From Deltaproteobacteria bacterium (lineage in GTDB: Bacteria; UBA10199; JACPAL01; JAHFST01), in NCBI GenBank assembly GCA_023265625.1, contig JAHFST010000006.1, positions 100,477 through 164,476 on the forward strand: DNA of 64,000 nucleotides. Direction: 5' to 3'. This document shows positions 51,022 to 59,517 of this stretch, one piece after another. Under the pieces are notes generated by a model that worked only from the letters and a program-made list of their open reading frames with translations, was not told the DNA's origin and did not search any database. Positions within the stretch are counted from its first letter, which is position 1. Each line of letters starts with the position of its first letter. The position numbers and the translations under genes are program-made.

Positions 51022-52170
51022 CTATTTCTCAATTTTCCCCGCCAGTCGGTCCAGCCATTTTTCCCGGGCCAGCCAAAGTTTGGATCCTTCGTTTGACCTT
51101 TTGACTCTGCCTTCGATGGCGCTAGAGGTCACGCGTCCCTCGAGATGGCGGGCAGTTTTGCCATAGTTCCATTGGCAGGACTCTAAGGATGTGATCAATT
51201 GGTCCACGGGAACCTTTTCTCCGGGATGAGGGTCCCCTTCCTTTCGCTTGAGCGTCCGAAGCTCCGAGGTTTGTGCCGTGCGCCGTTGGCGGTTGAGTGC
51301 CGATTCGCTGATATTTAATTCTTTCGCAGCAGCCGCCTCAGTGGGGTGTTGGCTCAGCGCCTGGGCCGCCCTCAATTCTTCGACAAGGGGAGGACGACCC
51401 GTTTTCTTCTTGGGACGCCAATGACGCCGCAGGGGAGAATCTTCATCTGCGGACCACACGCTATCCATTATCTTGGAGTGGCTGCGGATGCCCAACTGAT
51501 CCGCGGCCGCTTCGCAGTCTCCTTGAGTACGATCCAGGGCCTCGGCCTTCTGTTGTGCGGAGAACCTCACCCTCATGGGACGAAAAAATTCATGCAGCGG
51601 ATGATCCGCTTGATTTTCAGTCCGATTAATCCTGGTCGTTACCGTTTGCTCGCTGAGCCCTACTATCTTCCCAGCCGCTGATCGGTTGCCACAGGTCACC
51701 CGCAGCGCCTCCAGGAGGGTTTGGTCATCAACTTTTTGATTGGCCGGAGGTTTGGAAGCGGCCTTGGCACGTTCTGAACGTCGTTCTGTTTGGGCGGTCC
51801 GCTCCACCTGCAACTGTTCCAGCAATGGACGCAACCCCAAGGCCTCAGTCATCCAGGGCAACGTTATATCGTTTCTATTTGACACTCCCGTTTGCAAAGC
51901 GATCACCGCCTCTAGCGAGCCCATTGCCAAATGGTGGCATTGAATTGGCGATCTTTCCAAGCGTTGCCGCCAGACACTTGGTCTTGTCCCGTGATTGATT
52001 TCTTGAATTACATCAACAAGAGATGTCCCTTCGGGCAACCGCGCCGCATGTATACCAAAGGTCAGAATGATTTCTCTCACGGGAGCTGCCAGTCCAGCCG
52101 GATCGACATTATGTGCCATCCCCCGGACGCATTGTACCACCCGATCAGCCACTTGACGGATCATCATCAT
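51022..52170 (-). CDS. Protein with four tandem helix-turn-helix-like units
   Basis: A 382-residue protein without recognised family. The first 130 or so residues lack clear motifs. From about 150 onward, four Fis-like helix-turn-helix segments recur: 150-183 (ALRVTCGNRSAAGKIVGLSE), 207-240 (ALDRTQGDCEAAADQLGI), 262-297 (ALSQHPTEAAAAKELNISES) and 323-358 (SLESCQWNYGKTARHLEGRV). Each has a G/x-AA-x-x-hydrophobic core followed by a polar recognition-like helix. Basic linkers (RPKKKTGRPP) suggest DNA contacts. Divergent from the RayT transposase, 110 bases away. Could be an unusual regulator that reads a repeated site. Confidence 0.6.
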   Translation of the reverse strand: MMMIRQVADRVVQCVRGMAHNVDPAGLAAPVREIILTFGIHAARLPEGTSLVDVIQEINHGTRPSVWRQRLERSPIQCHHLAMGSLEAVIALQTGVSNRNDITLPWMTEALGLRPLLEQLQVERTAQTERRSERAKAASKPPANQKVDDQTLLEALRVTCGNRSAAGKIVGLSEQTVTTRINRTENQADHPLHEFFRPMRVRFSAQQKAEALDRTQGDCEAAADQLGIRSHSKIMDSVWSADEDSPLRRHWRPKKKTGRPPLVEELRAAQALSQHPTEAAAAKELNISESALNRQRRTAQTSELRTLKRKEGDPHPGEKVPVDQLITSLESCQWNYGKTARHLEGRVTSSAIEGRVKRSNEGSKLWLAREKWLDRLAGKIEK

Positions 52171-52222
52171 GGTGAATGATCGGTGGAAATACAGCGAAGT
52201 TGCGTCCTTATAATTAATTTAT

Positions 52223-53278
52223 AAAAATAAATAGGGTCAAGGCTTTACTTTATTCAGGTTTTTCGATAACACCTCTTTTGTGAGTCGGCCCCTTCGAATT
52301 GAATTTCCTGGTGCTTGGTACCACGTGATGAATCGTGGCTTGGCAAGACGCGAGATTTTTCGCAGCGATGGTGACAGGACCCTGTTCCTCAATCTGTTGC
52401 AGGCGACGGTTGAGACATACGGAATTGAGGTCCATGCCTATTCCCTCCTGCCCAATCACTATCACCTCTTGGTCCATACTCCCATGGCCGGGATCTCTCG
52501 GGCCATGAGGCACCTGAATGGGGTCTATACGCAGAAGGTTAATTGGCGATGGAACTCGGACGGTCCGATCTTTCGAGGAAGGTTTAAGGCCCTTGTGGTT
52601 GAAACAGATGAATATCTGAGCGAGCTTGTTCGGTACATTCATCTCAATCCTGTTCGAGCCGGTCTTTGTCGTTATCCGAAAGATCATGTTTGGACCAGCC
52701 ATGCGGCTTATTTGAGTCGTGGGAAGGGTCCTGCTTGCTTGGAAGTCAAGGAGGTTCTCCTGCGTTTTGGTCGAACGGAGAGGGAGGCAATACAAGAGAT
52801 GGATCGGTTTGTTTGCGAGGGGGTGCCGGAACGATTTGAGGAGATGTTGAGAAAACAACGAGTTGTTTTGGGAACCAAGGGTTTTTGCGAATGGATTGCC
52901 GAGAATTGTATGGATGGTAAAAGACAGCAAAGAGGTGTGCCTTTGAAGGATAGGAGACTGCGGCCCAAAGTCAGTTTGAAAGAAATTATGGCCATCGTGA
53001 GTCATGCTTATGGAGTTAAGGAGAACTCATTAAGGTGTTCCCGATCTGGTGTGAGGAATGATGCGAGATCGATGGCCATCTATCTAGGGAGGAGTGTCAC
53101 GGGGCTGCCTCAACAAGATCTGGCTAAGTGGTTTTATGCCCAAGATGCGAACACGATTGGCCAGTGTTATTATCGTTTTCAACAGCGGCTATTGCGGGAG
53201 AAAAAGCTGAATGTGTTGGCAAAAACGTTACGAAGATCTATCCTGAATAAAGTAAAGCCTTGACCCCATTTTTATTTT
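52223..53278. mobile_element. RayT-type (REP-associated) transposon with imperfect inverted ends
   Basis: The transposase gene lies between a 36-bp left end (52223-52258) and a right end (53242-53278) that are nearly reverse complements. Shared core: TAAAGCCTTGACCC on the right, GGGTCAAGGCTTTA on the left. The start and end of the coding region sit within about 22 bases of the ends. A palindromic repeat (53284-53308) begins immediately beyond the right end. Confidence 0.8.
52280..53263 (+). CDS. REP-associated Y1 (HUH) transposase
   Basis: A 327-residue transposase of the REP-associated tyrosine (RayT/TnpA-REP) type. Motifs: HUH pair H60-Y61-H62 in LPNHYHLLVHTP, and tyrosines Y112 and Y119 in EYLSELVRYIHLNPVRAGL, one of them (probably Y119) the nucleophile. 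N-terminus MSRPLRIEFPGAWYHVMNRG is typical. The C-terminal part (about 220-315) looks like a helix-turn-helix DNA-binding domain (MAIYLGRSVTGLPQQDLAKW). GTG start. RayT proteins act on palindromic REP/BIME hairpins, making it a candidate mobiliser of repeats here. Confidence 0.93.
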   Translation: MSRPLRIEFPGAWYHVMNRGLARREIFRSDGDRTLFLNLLQATVETYGIEVHAYSLLPNHYHLLVHTPMAGISRAMRHLNGVYTQKVNWRWNSDGPIFRGRFKALVVETDEYLSELVRYIHLNPVRAGLCRYPKDHVWTSHAAYLSRGKGPACLEVKEVLLRFGRTEREAIQEMDRFVCEGVPERFEEMLRKQRVVLGTKGFCEWIAENCMDGKRQQRGVPLKDRRLRPKVSLKEIMAIVSHAYGVKENSLRCSRSGVRNDARSMAIYLGRSVTGLPQQDLAKWFYAQDANTIGQCYYRFQQRLLREKKLNVLAKTLRRSILNKVKP

Positions 53279-53283
53279 TAAAA

Positions 53284-53308
53284 TAGGGTCAAAATTTTGA
53301 ACCCCTAC
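53284..53308. repeat. Palindromic repeat next to the transposon
   Basis: A 25-bp unit TAGGGTCAAAATTTTGAACC continuing to CCTAC. It is a partly decayed version of the perfect palindrome at 30920-30947 and 59518-59545, missing the first bases and with GGGTC for GGGGTTC. It lies between the transposon's right end and the carbonic anhydrase stop. Confidence 0.75.
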
Positions 53309-53959
53309 TCAATTTCCAATTTGTTCGATTATTCGCCTTCCGAATGCCTCATCAATGACGGAAAATTTGTTTTGCTCCGGTTCAAAGGCGTAGACATTCC
53401 CGGTGCCGATATCAAACCACCATCCGTGCAGGCGGAGGGCGCCTGCCGTTAAGCCCTGTTCCACGAGATCATAGGTTCTTAGATTTTCTAATTGATGCAT
53501 TACGCTCAGTTGGGAGAGCTGATCTTGACGCGTCAAAGATTTGTCAAAAGATTGTCCATCATCCAGACGCCGCCTAGCCGCTAAGCCGTGTCGGAGCCAG
53601 CGTTGCACATTTGGCGAGATTCCTTCCTCCGCTAAGAGAGCGGCCATTCCGGCGCATTGGGAGTGTCCGCAGACAATGATGTCTCTAACTTTTAGCCGCT
53701 CCAGTGCGATTTCAATGGCGGCGGCTTCAGACTCTCCGTGCACCTCTTCGGAGCGTGGAACCAGGTTGCCAATATTCCTGACGACAACCAGGTCTCCCGG
53801 ATCGGTGGATGCAAAGAGGTTTGGTACCACGCGGCTGTCGGAACAGGAAATCATCAGAGCATCCGGCGATTGGCCCAAAGACAGCTGAGCAAACTGCGTC
53901 CGGAGACCGGGTAGGACATTTTCATGAAAACTTACAACCCCTTTTACCAGTTTAAGCAT
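53309..53959 (-). CDS. Beta-class carbonic anhydrase
   Basis: Zinc enzyme interconverting CO2 and bicarbonate. The 216 residues contain Zn ligands C39 (MISCSDSRV), H99 and C102 (VCGHSQCAGM), and the D41/R43 dyad. The long C-terminal helix region (LVEQGLTAGALRLHGWWFDIGTG) completes the fold. The family is usually active as dimer or tetramer. No neighbouring bicarbonate transporter is seen. It could supply bicarbonate to carboxylases, which is consistent with the acetyl-CoA assimilation theme, but this is inference. Confidence 0.94.
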   Translation of the reverse strand: MLKLVKGVVSFHENVLPGLRTQFAQLSLGQSPDALMISCSDSRVVPNLFASTDPGDLVVVRNIGNLVPRSEEVHGESEAAAIEIALERLKVRDIIVCGHSQCAGMAALLAEEGISPNVQRWLRHGLAARRRLDDGQSFDKSLTRQDQLSQLSVMHQLENLRTYDLVEQGLTAGALRLHGWWFDIGTGNVYAFEPEQNKFSVIDEAFGRRIIEQIGN

Positions 53960-54021
53960 AATTCTCTCGTGTCAACCTTCATTCCTTGTCGGCAGTCTGC
54001 GCAATAATGTTGCGGTTTTTT

Positions 54022-55539
54022 TTAATTTTTTTCCACTAACCGGTTGGCGAGGCGCATGGCCAGCGCCATGATGGTCATTTGAGGATTAACTCCCAGAGAG
54101 CTGGGAAGGATGCTTCCGTCGCAGAGAAATAAGCCTTCTGTCCCAAAGACTTGATGATTTTGATCACACACGCCTTCAGCCGCGGAGCGCCCTATCCGAC
54201 AGGTTCCCAGGGGATGAAAGGCCAAGATTTCCATGTCACTCGCACGAAAGGTTAATTGATTAAACTGCTCCACGTCCGCCAGACTCGTCAGCTCAGATAA
54301 GCGGTGATGGACGGGCGTGATGACCCGCTTGGCTCCCCCCTTGAGCAGGATACGCGCCAAAAAAGTGATCGCTTTTTTAATGCGGGTGAGATCCGTTTCA
54401 CTCAATGAATAGGTAAAAATATTATTGAGAAAGGGAAGAGACAGCATGCGCCCCTCCGAACTGTCACTGATGAGGAAGCCATAAGACACTATCCGCGAAT
54501 AATGACGCATGAACGCGCTGAGTTTTTCCCCGGAAAATGGAAAGGTCATGCCGACAAGATCAGGGGGGACAAAGATGCCTTCGAAAAGAATGCCCTCATC
54601 TTTTAGCACGTCAACAAAATGGGCCTGACCCGTCCCTTCCCAGCCGGAGATTTCTTCATCGAACTCCGCAAATAGTTTGGTGGCGGGATGAAGGGTAAGG
54701 TGTTTTCCCAAATGGGGATTTTTTCTGGCGATGCGGTGCTTGCGTAGGAGTTGAGGGGTCGCCAGGGTGCCAGCCGCTAGAATTACAGTTTTTGCCCTGA
54801 GTTGAAGGGTATGTTTCCCCGCCTTGGCCATGATGCCACACACGCGATGAGGGTTATTGGGTTCCGAGAGGATTCGCGTGACCTGGGCCCCGGTATAAAC
54901 CACCGCCCCCGACCGAATGGCGCACGGCAAATAGCTGACATCCATGCTTTGTTTCGCAAAATGGGTGCATCCATAGCAACACATCCCGCAGCCCGAGCAA
55001 CCGATGGCATTACGCTGGAGAGGTGCGCCCCAAATACCTTCTTTGGCAAAAAGCTCCTGCATGAGGGTGTTTGAACGGCTCATGAATTTAAAATCCGCTG
55101 GAGCGACATGGAGAAATTTTTCGATGCGATCAAACGCATGTGTCAGTTCCTCATCCCCCAACTCCGTCAGGCCTCGTTGTTCCCGCCACTGTTTCAGAAT
55201 AACCGGGGGCAGACGGAAACAAGTTCCGGAATTGATAACCGTGGTTCCGCCGAGACAACGGCCTAGGGGGACTGGGATGACCGTATTGCCAATTGTCATG
55301 GTAAAACCGCTGGTTTGATAAAGTCTCTGGAGTGCCTCGGAGGGAAGGTCTCGATGCTGACGATGCCACCCCCCTTGTTCCACAATCACCACGCGCACGC
55401 CACGTTCGGCAAGTTCCTTGGCAACGACGGCACCCCCCGCCCCCGAGCCCACCACAATGACATCATAGCTTTCAGCCAAATCCTTTTGCAGCTGGGTGGC
55501 GTCGCGCACGGCCAGGAGTGCTTCATTGGGGGAGTTCAT
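54022..55539 (-). CDS. GMC-family FAD oxidoreductase with cysteine cluster
   Basis: A 505-residue flavoprotein of the GMC (glucose-methanol-choline) family. The FAD-binding motif is VVGSGAGGAVVA (about 30-40) with E54 in VIVEQGG. LGGTTVINSGTCFRLP is a substrate-side segment, and the C-terminal FHPLGTCRIGRS plus NPQMTIMALAMRLA complete the fold. A cysteine-rich stretch GCSGCGMCCYGC (near residues 175-185) resembles a metal or Fe-S binding motif, uncommon in textbook GMC oxidases but found in long-chain alcohol/steroid-like oxidoreductases. GGAGGG lies 5 bases before ATG 55539. It overlaps the upstream gene by four bases; four genes form an operon. Confidence 0.88.
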   Translation of the reverse strand: MNSPNEALLAVRDATQLQKDLAESYDVIVVGSGAGGAVVAKELAERGVRVVIVEQGGWHRQHRDLPSEALQRLYQTSGFTMTIGNTVIPVPLGRCLGGTTVINSGTCFRLPPVILKQWREQRGLTELGDEELTHAFDRIEKFLHVAPADFKFMSRSNTLMQELFAKEGIWGAPLQRNAIGCSGCGMCCYGCTHFAKQSMDVSYLPCAIRSGAVVYTGAQVTRILSEPNNPHRVCGIMAKAGKHTLQLRAKTVILAAGTLATPQLLRKHRIARKNPHLGKHLTLHPATKLFAEFDEEISGWEGTGQAHFVDVLKDEGILFEGIFVPPDLVGMTFPFSGEKLSAFMRHYSRIVSYGFLISDSSEGRMLSLPFLNNIFTYSLSETDLTRIKKAITFLARILLKGGAKRVITPVHHRLSELTSLADVEQFNQLTFRASDMEILAFHPLGTCRIGRSAAEGVCDQNHQVFGTEGLFLCDGSILPSSLGVNPQMTIMALAMRLANRLVEKN

Positions 55540-55940
55540 GAATCCCTCCATTGCAGGGCCCTGCCATAGCCAATCTCGATCAAGAGTTCCCGCTCACTGA
55601 ATAGGGCGGGAAGACAAATAACCTTGAGGATCTTGAAGTTGAGCCTTTTGAGGGGGAGGACGCTTTGTTCATATTCTTCAATACAGGCCAGTCTCTTTTC
55701 CAAGGGAAGCCAAGTAAAGGGCCGCCATTTCCAGGCCAGAGGCGGGATGCCATATTGAAACAGGAGCAGCATGCCATGAAAAGCAAGGCGAATGGCCGGG
55801 GGTAGTGCCCGTAAAGAAAGGTGAATTTTTTCTAGGACCCGATCCAAGTCAACATGTGCCAGGATAAACGCGTCTTCTGCGACGAATGTCAGGAGCAACT
55901 TTCTGATGATCCTATCCTGATGTCTAAGAAATGCCTTCAT
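55536..55940 (-). CDS. Hypothetical protein, partner of the GMC oxidoreductase
   Basis: A 134-residue protein that overlaps the GMC start by four bases (ATGA), so translation is coupled. The sequence has hydrophobic segments (about 45-65: IRLAFHGMLLLFQYGI) and aromatic residues (WKWRPFTWLP), suggesting a membrane-associated subunit or anchor. There is no twin-arginine or Sec signal. Such small proteins commonly accompany GMC oxidoreductases, so an accessory or membrane-anchoring role is plausible; the family is not recognised. Confidence 0.7.
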   Translation of the reverse strand: MKAFLRHQDRIIRKLLLTFVAEDAFILAHVDLDRVLEKIHLSLRALPPAIRLAFHGMLLLFQYGIPPLAWKWRPFTWLPLEKRLACIEEYEQSVLPLKRLNFKILKVICLPALFSERELLIEIGYGRALQWRDS

Positions 55941-56358
55941 AATTTGATCCCAAGGTTTGTTGGGGGGCTAAACGGAGCATAAAATAGCCAAGGGCCAAGG
56001 CAATCGGCAGGTCTGTCAGGATACCCAACAAATAGGCAAAGTAAGGTTGATGGGTCACCAGCAGCAGGGAAAATGCAGCGGTGGAACTTATCTTAGAGAT
56101 GAGAATTGTCAGAGGATAACCGCGATGATGGGGGTGAGTGGCCGCCAAGAAACTTAGGACCGATAACATCACCATCATCGAGGTAGCCAGGGGTAACCAG
56201 AAATATTCGCTCGCGGGGGGAATGGTCACCAAAAAACCAATGTGTTGAGGGACGCTATTTATAAGGTCAAAAATGCGTTGTGGCAGGAAAAGAAAGGTTG
56301 CGGCGCCGACGGCGTACACGTAACCGAAAACTCTCATAAAATGGCGATAAGCATTCAT
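55924..56358 (-). CDS. Small polytopic membrane protein, unknown function
   Basis: A 144-residue protein starting MNAYRHFMRVFGYVY with about four hydrophobic segments (VYAVGAATFLFLP, YFWLPLATSMMVMLSVLSFL, ISSTAAFSLLLVTH, YLLGILTDLPIALALGYF). It lies between the SDR gene (ATGA overlap) and the small GMC-partner gene (17-base overlap). An upstream in-frame extension to 56619 overlaps the SDR gene and is rejected. It may anchor the oxidoreductase in the inner membrane; no homologue is named. Confidence 0.72.
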   Translation of the reverse strand: MNAYRHFMRVFGYVYAVGAATFLFLPQRIFDLINSVPQHIGFLVTIPPASEYFWLPLATSMMVMLSVLSFLAATHPHHRGYPLTILISKISSTAAFSLLLVTHQPYFAYLLGILTDLPIALALGYFMLRLAPQQTLGSNYEGIS

Positions 56359-57179
56359 GGTTTTCTTCGCTCTCCGGGTGAGAGGATGTCTTTCATGGCG
56401 TGATGCACATGAAAGAACTTTGCCACAACGCGAAACAGGCGACTGGGCAAAAGTTTCATCAAAGGCAGCAATCTCACCATAAAGGGAGCCAACAGCCTTT
56501 CTTGTTTGCGGTCGATGGCCTGAAAGACAAGTTTGGCAATTTGCTCCTGGTCCAACAGTGGGGTAAAACGAGGGGGGCGAACGCCTGCAAACATGCCGGT
56601 ATTGACGAAACTGGGACAAACAACGGTCACTGGAATATGCACGTCAGGCATTTCCTCCAACTCCATCCGTAACGAGTCGGCGAGGCCCATGACGGCGTGT
56701 TTGGAAGTACAGTAAGCCACCATGCCAGGGACACCTAACAGTCCCGCTGCCGAGGCAATTTCACAGATGTGTCCCGTCTGTCTTTTGATCATGGCGGGCA
56801 GAAAGGCCTTGAGCATCCAAAAATGGGACAGGACATTGACCCGGAGGGTGCGTTCCAGCACGGCATCCTCGCAATCAAGGAAGTTGGATTTCTCCACGAT
56901 CCCGGCATTGTTGATCAAGATGTCGGGTGCGCCAAACTGGGCGAGGATCTTTTCACTCAAGACATGAACTTGTGCAATGTCCGAGACATCACAAGTAAAA
57001 CAGTGTTGATGGGGCAATTTTTGTTGTGCGTCCTGCAGGTGAGACTGATTGACATCGACAATCAGGACCTGGGCCCCTATTTTGTCGTATAACTTGGCCA
57101 AAGAGAGGCCAATACCATGTGCTGCCCCGGTGATCAAAACAACCTTTGAGCTACCCTCGGGATGTTTCGTAGGAATCAC
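56355..57179 (-). CDS. Short-chain dehydrogenase/reductase
   Basis: Rossmann-fold NAD(P)-dependent oxidoreductase of 274 residues. The cofactor loop is TGAAHGIG, then NNAGI at about 91-95 and catalytic Tyr/Lys in YCTSKHAVMGLADSL, with Ser in EIASAAG. The C-terminal part (about 225-274) is amphipathic (LLPLMKLLPSRLFRVVAKFF) and could associate with the membrane, as in retinol/steroid-type SDRs. The first gene of the four-gene operon ending in the GMC oxidoreductase; together they suggest oxidation of a lipophilic alcohol. Substrate unknown. Confidence 0.92.
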   Translation of the reverse strand: MIPTKHPEGSSKVVLITGAAHGIGLSLAKLYDKIGAQVLIVDVNQSHLQDAQQKLPHQHCFTCDVSDIAQVHVLSEKILAQFGAPDILINNAGIVEKSNFLDCEDAVLERTLRVNVLSHFWMLKAFLPAMIKRQTGHICEIASAAGLLGVPGMVAYCTSKHAVMGLADSLRMELEEMPDVHIPVTVVCPSFVNTGMFAGVRPPRFTPLLDQEQIAKLVFQAIDRKQERLLAPFMVRLLPLMKLLPSRLFRVVAKFFHVHHAMKDILSPGERRKP

Positions 57180-57360
57180 AATGTTTCAGTCTATTCTAAG
57201 AGCCTAAACTAAAGACATGATCTTGCTCATATGGTTTTATGATCCGAGGCCGCTTGGTTGTGATGCCTGAGATTGTTAAAAAATTGACAACTCTTTTTGC
57301 TGGGTGCCGATTACAAGCTTTCTGAGATGAGTTTTTAGACAGTCACAAAAGGAGCTATGG

Positions 57361-58278
57361 GTGGTGGCCAAAGTTGTACAACTTTATCCCGGAGGTGGAG
57401 GTACGTCGACCGGTAAGTTGCCATTTCAACAGGGGTTGGGCTTGCTCAAGACCTATGAATGTCTCGATCGTATTTATGCAATCCCTGGGATGAGCGATCA
57501 ATTTGTGCCCGATCAAGTGGGTCGTTCTTGGCCCGATTATCTCGTTGTTGCCCCGACCCGGGGGTTAGTCAGAGGATTCGCTCAAACCTTACCCCTCACG
57601 CTTCCGGCCGGTTTGATCGCAGGCGCCGTTTTTAGTTTGAGGGCGATGGGTGTCACTGAAACCCTGGTAGAGGTTCTTGCAACCATTGGCCTACTGGTGG
57701 TTTGCACTGAAGAGGGAGCCGGAACCTTTTTGGTCAGCTTGTTGGGTGGATTTTTGGGCCGTCGCGCGATTTTAAATATGATCCCCACTTGGCTCCCTGA
57801 GAGCTCTCAGCCGTTGCAACATCCGAAGATCAGGCGGTTGGCAAAAAAAATAGAGCCTCAATGGTTGGAGGCAAACGCTGGTTTGTCCAGCGACAATCCT
57901 TTATGGGCTGTTGATGCGCTCGAAAAGGGGCAAAAAATGTTGTTGGGGGAAAAACTGTTTGCGGCCGCGGAGGCGTGGGGCTGTCTTGCCGGCCTCGTTT
58001 CCATGCAGTCTCAGGGGCAGGACACGGCTAGTTTTTTTCGGAATCAGGGTCGGCTCTTCACGGCAAAGCAATGTGGCTGGGTGGCGCAACGCATGCAACT
58101 TTACGCATTGCTCACCCAGAAAAATCGGGAGTCAGAAGAGCTGGAGCGACAGTTGGGACTCTTGGAGGCCTCTGGCGTGAAATGGGGTCACCTGGTAGCC
58201 TACTGGGATCATCTGGTATTTTTATTGGGATATGCCTCGGTCTGGCAATCTCCTGTTCGGGCATTTTTTAGTCGTTAA
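57361..58278 (+). CDS. Hypothetical protein with a glycine-rich N-terminus
   Basis: A 305-residue protein of unknown family, starting MVAKVVQLYPGGGGTSTGKLP. Two hydrophobic segments near 75-100 (LPLTLPAGLIAGAVFSLRAMG) and 103-135 (VEVLATIGLLVVCTEEGAG) suggest membrane insertion. The C-terminal half (about 150-300) is helical and includes a TPR-like or solenoid-like spacing. GGAGCTATGG precedes GTG 57361. It is divergent from the SDR operon and converges on the phosphatase-like gene with overlapping stops. No motif tells its job. Confidence 0.65.
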   Translation: MVAKVVQLYPGGGGTSTGKLPFQQGLGLLKTYECLDRIYAIPGMSDQFVPDQVGRSWPDYLVVAPTRGLVRGFAQTLPLTLPAGLIAGAVFSLRAMGVTETLVEVLATIGLLVVCTEEGAGTFLVSLLGGFLGRRAILNMIPTWLPESSQPLQHPKIRRLAKKIEPQWLEANAGLSSDNPLWAVDALEKGQKMLLGEKLFAAAEAWGCLAGLVSMQSQGQDTASFFRNQGRLFTAKQCGWVAQRMQLYALLTQKNRESEELERQLGLLEASGVKWGHLVAYWDHLVFLLGYASVWQSPVRAFFSR

Positions 58279-59480
58279 CGGAAACAAAAATCCATCACAA
58301 TCGCATCATGATCCGAGGCCTCTTGGCCGTTCAGGATCAGATTGCCCAGCACCTGGGGGGCGACGCTGGGGCCCTTGCGGGGGCTGGTCATTTGGCCGGG
58401 TTGGAGGATTTTGAGGTGTTTTTGGGCGAACCAGTCGAGTTTGAAGGGGCATTCGCCATCGGTTTTGCGGAGGGCCCAACGGATGAATTGGAAGCACCAG
58501 TCGGGGATCCATTCGCCTAAATTTTTGTTCGCCTTCATGTCCGCGGCCCGGTAGTGGACGGTGGCGGTGCCCAATTCATTGCATTCCTTATAATCATAAC
58601 CCGCCGCTTCCAACATTTTGAATAAGCGTTTTTCGAAAAATCGGTAGGGGTGGAGGTAGTGATTGCGGATGGAGTTGTTCACGCCGATGCAAATTCTCAC
58701 CCAAAAACCGATGATGGCGGAGAGGGTGTTGTGGGTGTCGTAGGTGCTGGTGTTCCAATCCCCGCCGATCAAGCTGGGGGCATCTCCTTCTTCGTGAAGG
58801 GCGGTGAGTACGGCGGCCATCTGTTTTTTGCGATCGGGTTGGGTGGAGCGCATGTCGAGGTGCACGCAAGTGGTGCGTAGTGGATGACCCGGAAGCTCAA
58901 TGGTGCCAATGGCGGCTCGTTGATTGCCGATCCGTTTTTCGCGACCCTTCATCTTGTCATGGGTGCGCGGGAGTGGCACGATGCGCGGCTTGTGGATCGG
59001 GTAGCGGGAGAAGATGGCGTTGCCATGGATGCCCAAGGTGTTGTCTCCCCCCATCTCTTGCTCGATGCCGCAGCCCTTGCTGAGATTGAGGTAGGAGGGG
59101 ACGAAGAGGTAGTTCATCTGGAGGATTCCCGCGAGCTCCTTGGCGATGTTGCGATTGCCGGAGCGGGCCATGCCGAGATCGGTTTCGGTGATGAGCAGGA
59201 TGTCAGCCGTCGCAATGAGGGGATGATTTTTCAGGAAGTGGACGATTTCTTCGAAACAGATGCCGCGTTCCACATTCCAGGCCACGGCCCGGTAATAGGG
59301 TTCCGGTACGGCCGTGGGGGCGATGGTTTTCATCTCATAACTGTTTAGAATCTTAAAAAGTTTGGGTCGGAGTTCCCGGTACAATGGGGAACCTTCCAGG
59401 GCCTTGGTGGAATGATGATTGCCCAGGATGGGGAAATGGATGTGCAGGTCGTGGTGGAGTTCGTTGTCTTGATGATTCAT
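58275..59480 (-). CDS. Endonuclease/exonuclease/phosphatase family protein
   Basis: A 401-residue protein with the EEP fold. Active-site elements: N in AVAWNVERG (about 66-74), E in LITETDLG, D and N in GGDWNTST (about 240-247) and D-H near the end in SDHDAIVMDF. N-terminal residues 1-50 precede the domain. Members hydrolyse phosphodiesters in DNA, RNA, lipids or inositol phosphates. No signal peptide is evident, so it is likely cytoplasmic. The 5' side borders a palindromic repeat and the ferredoxin gene. Substrate unknown. Confidence 0.88.
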   Translation of the reverse strand: MNHQDNELHHDLHIHFPILGNHHSTKALEGSPLYRELRPKLFKILNSYEMKTIAPTAVPEPYYRAVAWNVERGICFEEIVHFLKNHPLIATADILLITETDLGMARSGNRNIAKELAGILQMNYLFVPSYLNLSKGCGIEQEMGGDNTLGIHGNAIFSRYPIHKPRIVPLPRTHDKMKGREKRIGNQRAAIGTIELPGHPLRTTCVHLDMRSTQPDRKKQMAAVLTALHEEGDAPSLIGGDWNTSTYDTHNTLSAIIGFWVRICIGVNNSIRNHYLHPYRFFEKRLFKMLEAAGYDYKECNELGTATVHYRAADMKANKNLGEWIPDWCFQFIRWALRKTDGECPFKLDWFAQKHLKILQPGQMTSPRKGPSVAPQVLGNLILNGQEASDHDAIVMDFCFR

Positions 59481-59517
59481 CGCGGAGGGATCATACTTGA
59501 AATGGGCTACGACGCAA

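Noticed and set aside
56359..56619. N-terminal extension of the small membrane protein to 56619
   Set aside because: The extra 87 residues overlap the SDR gene, are Cys/Arg-rich and unlike the membrane part; the ATG at 56358 with an ATGA overlap is a better start.
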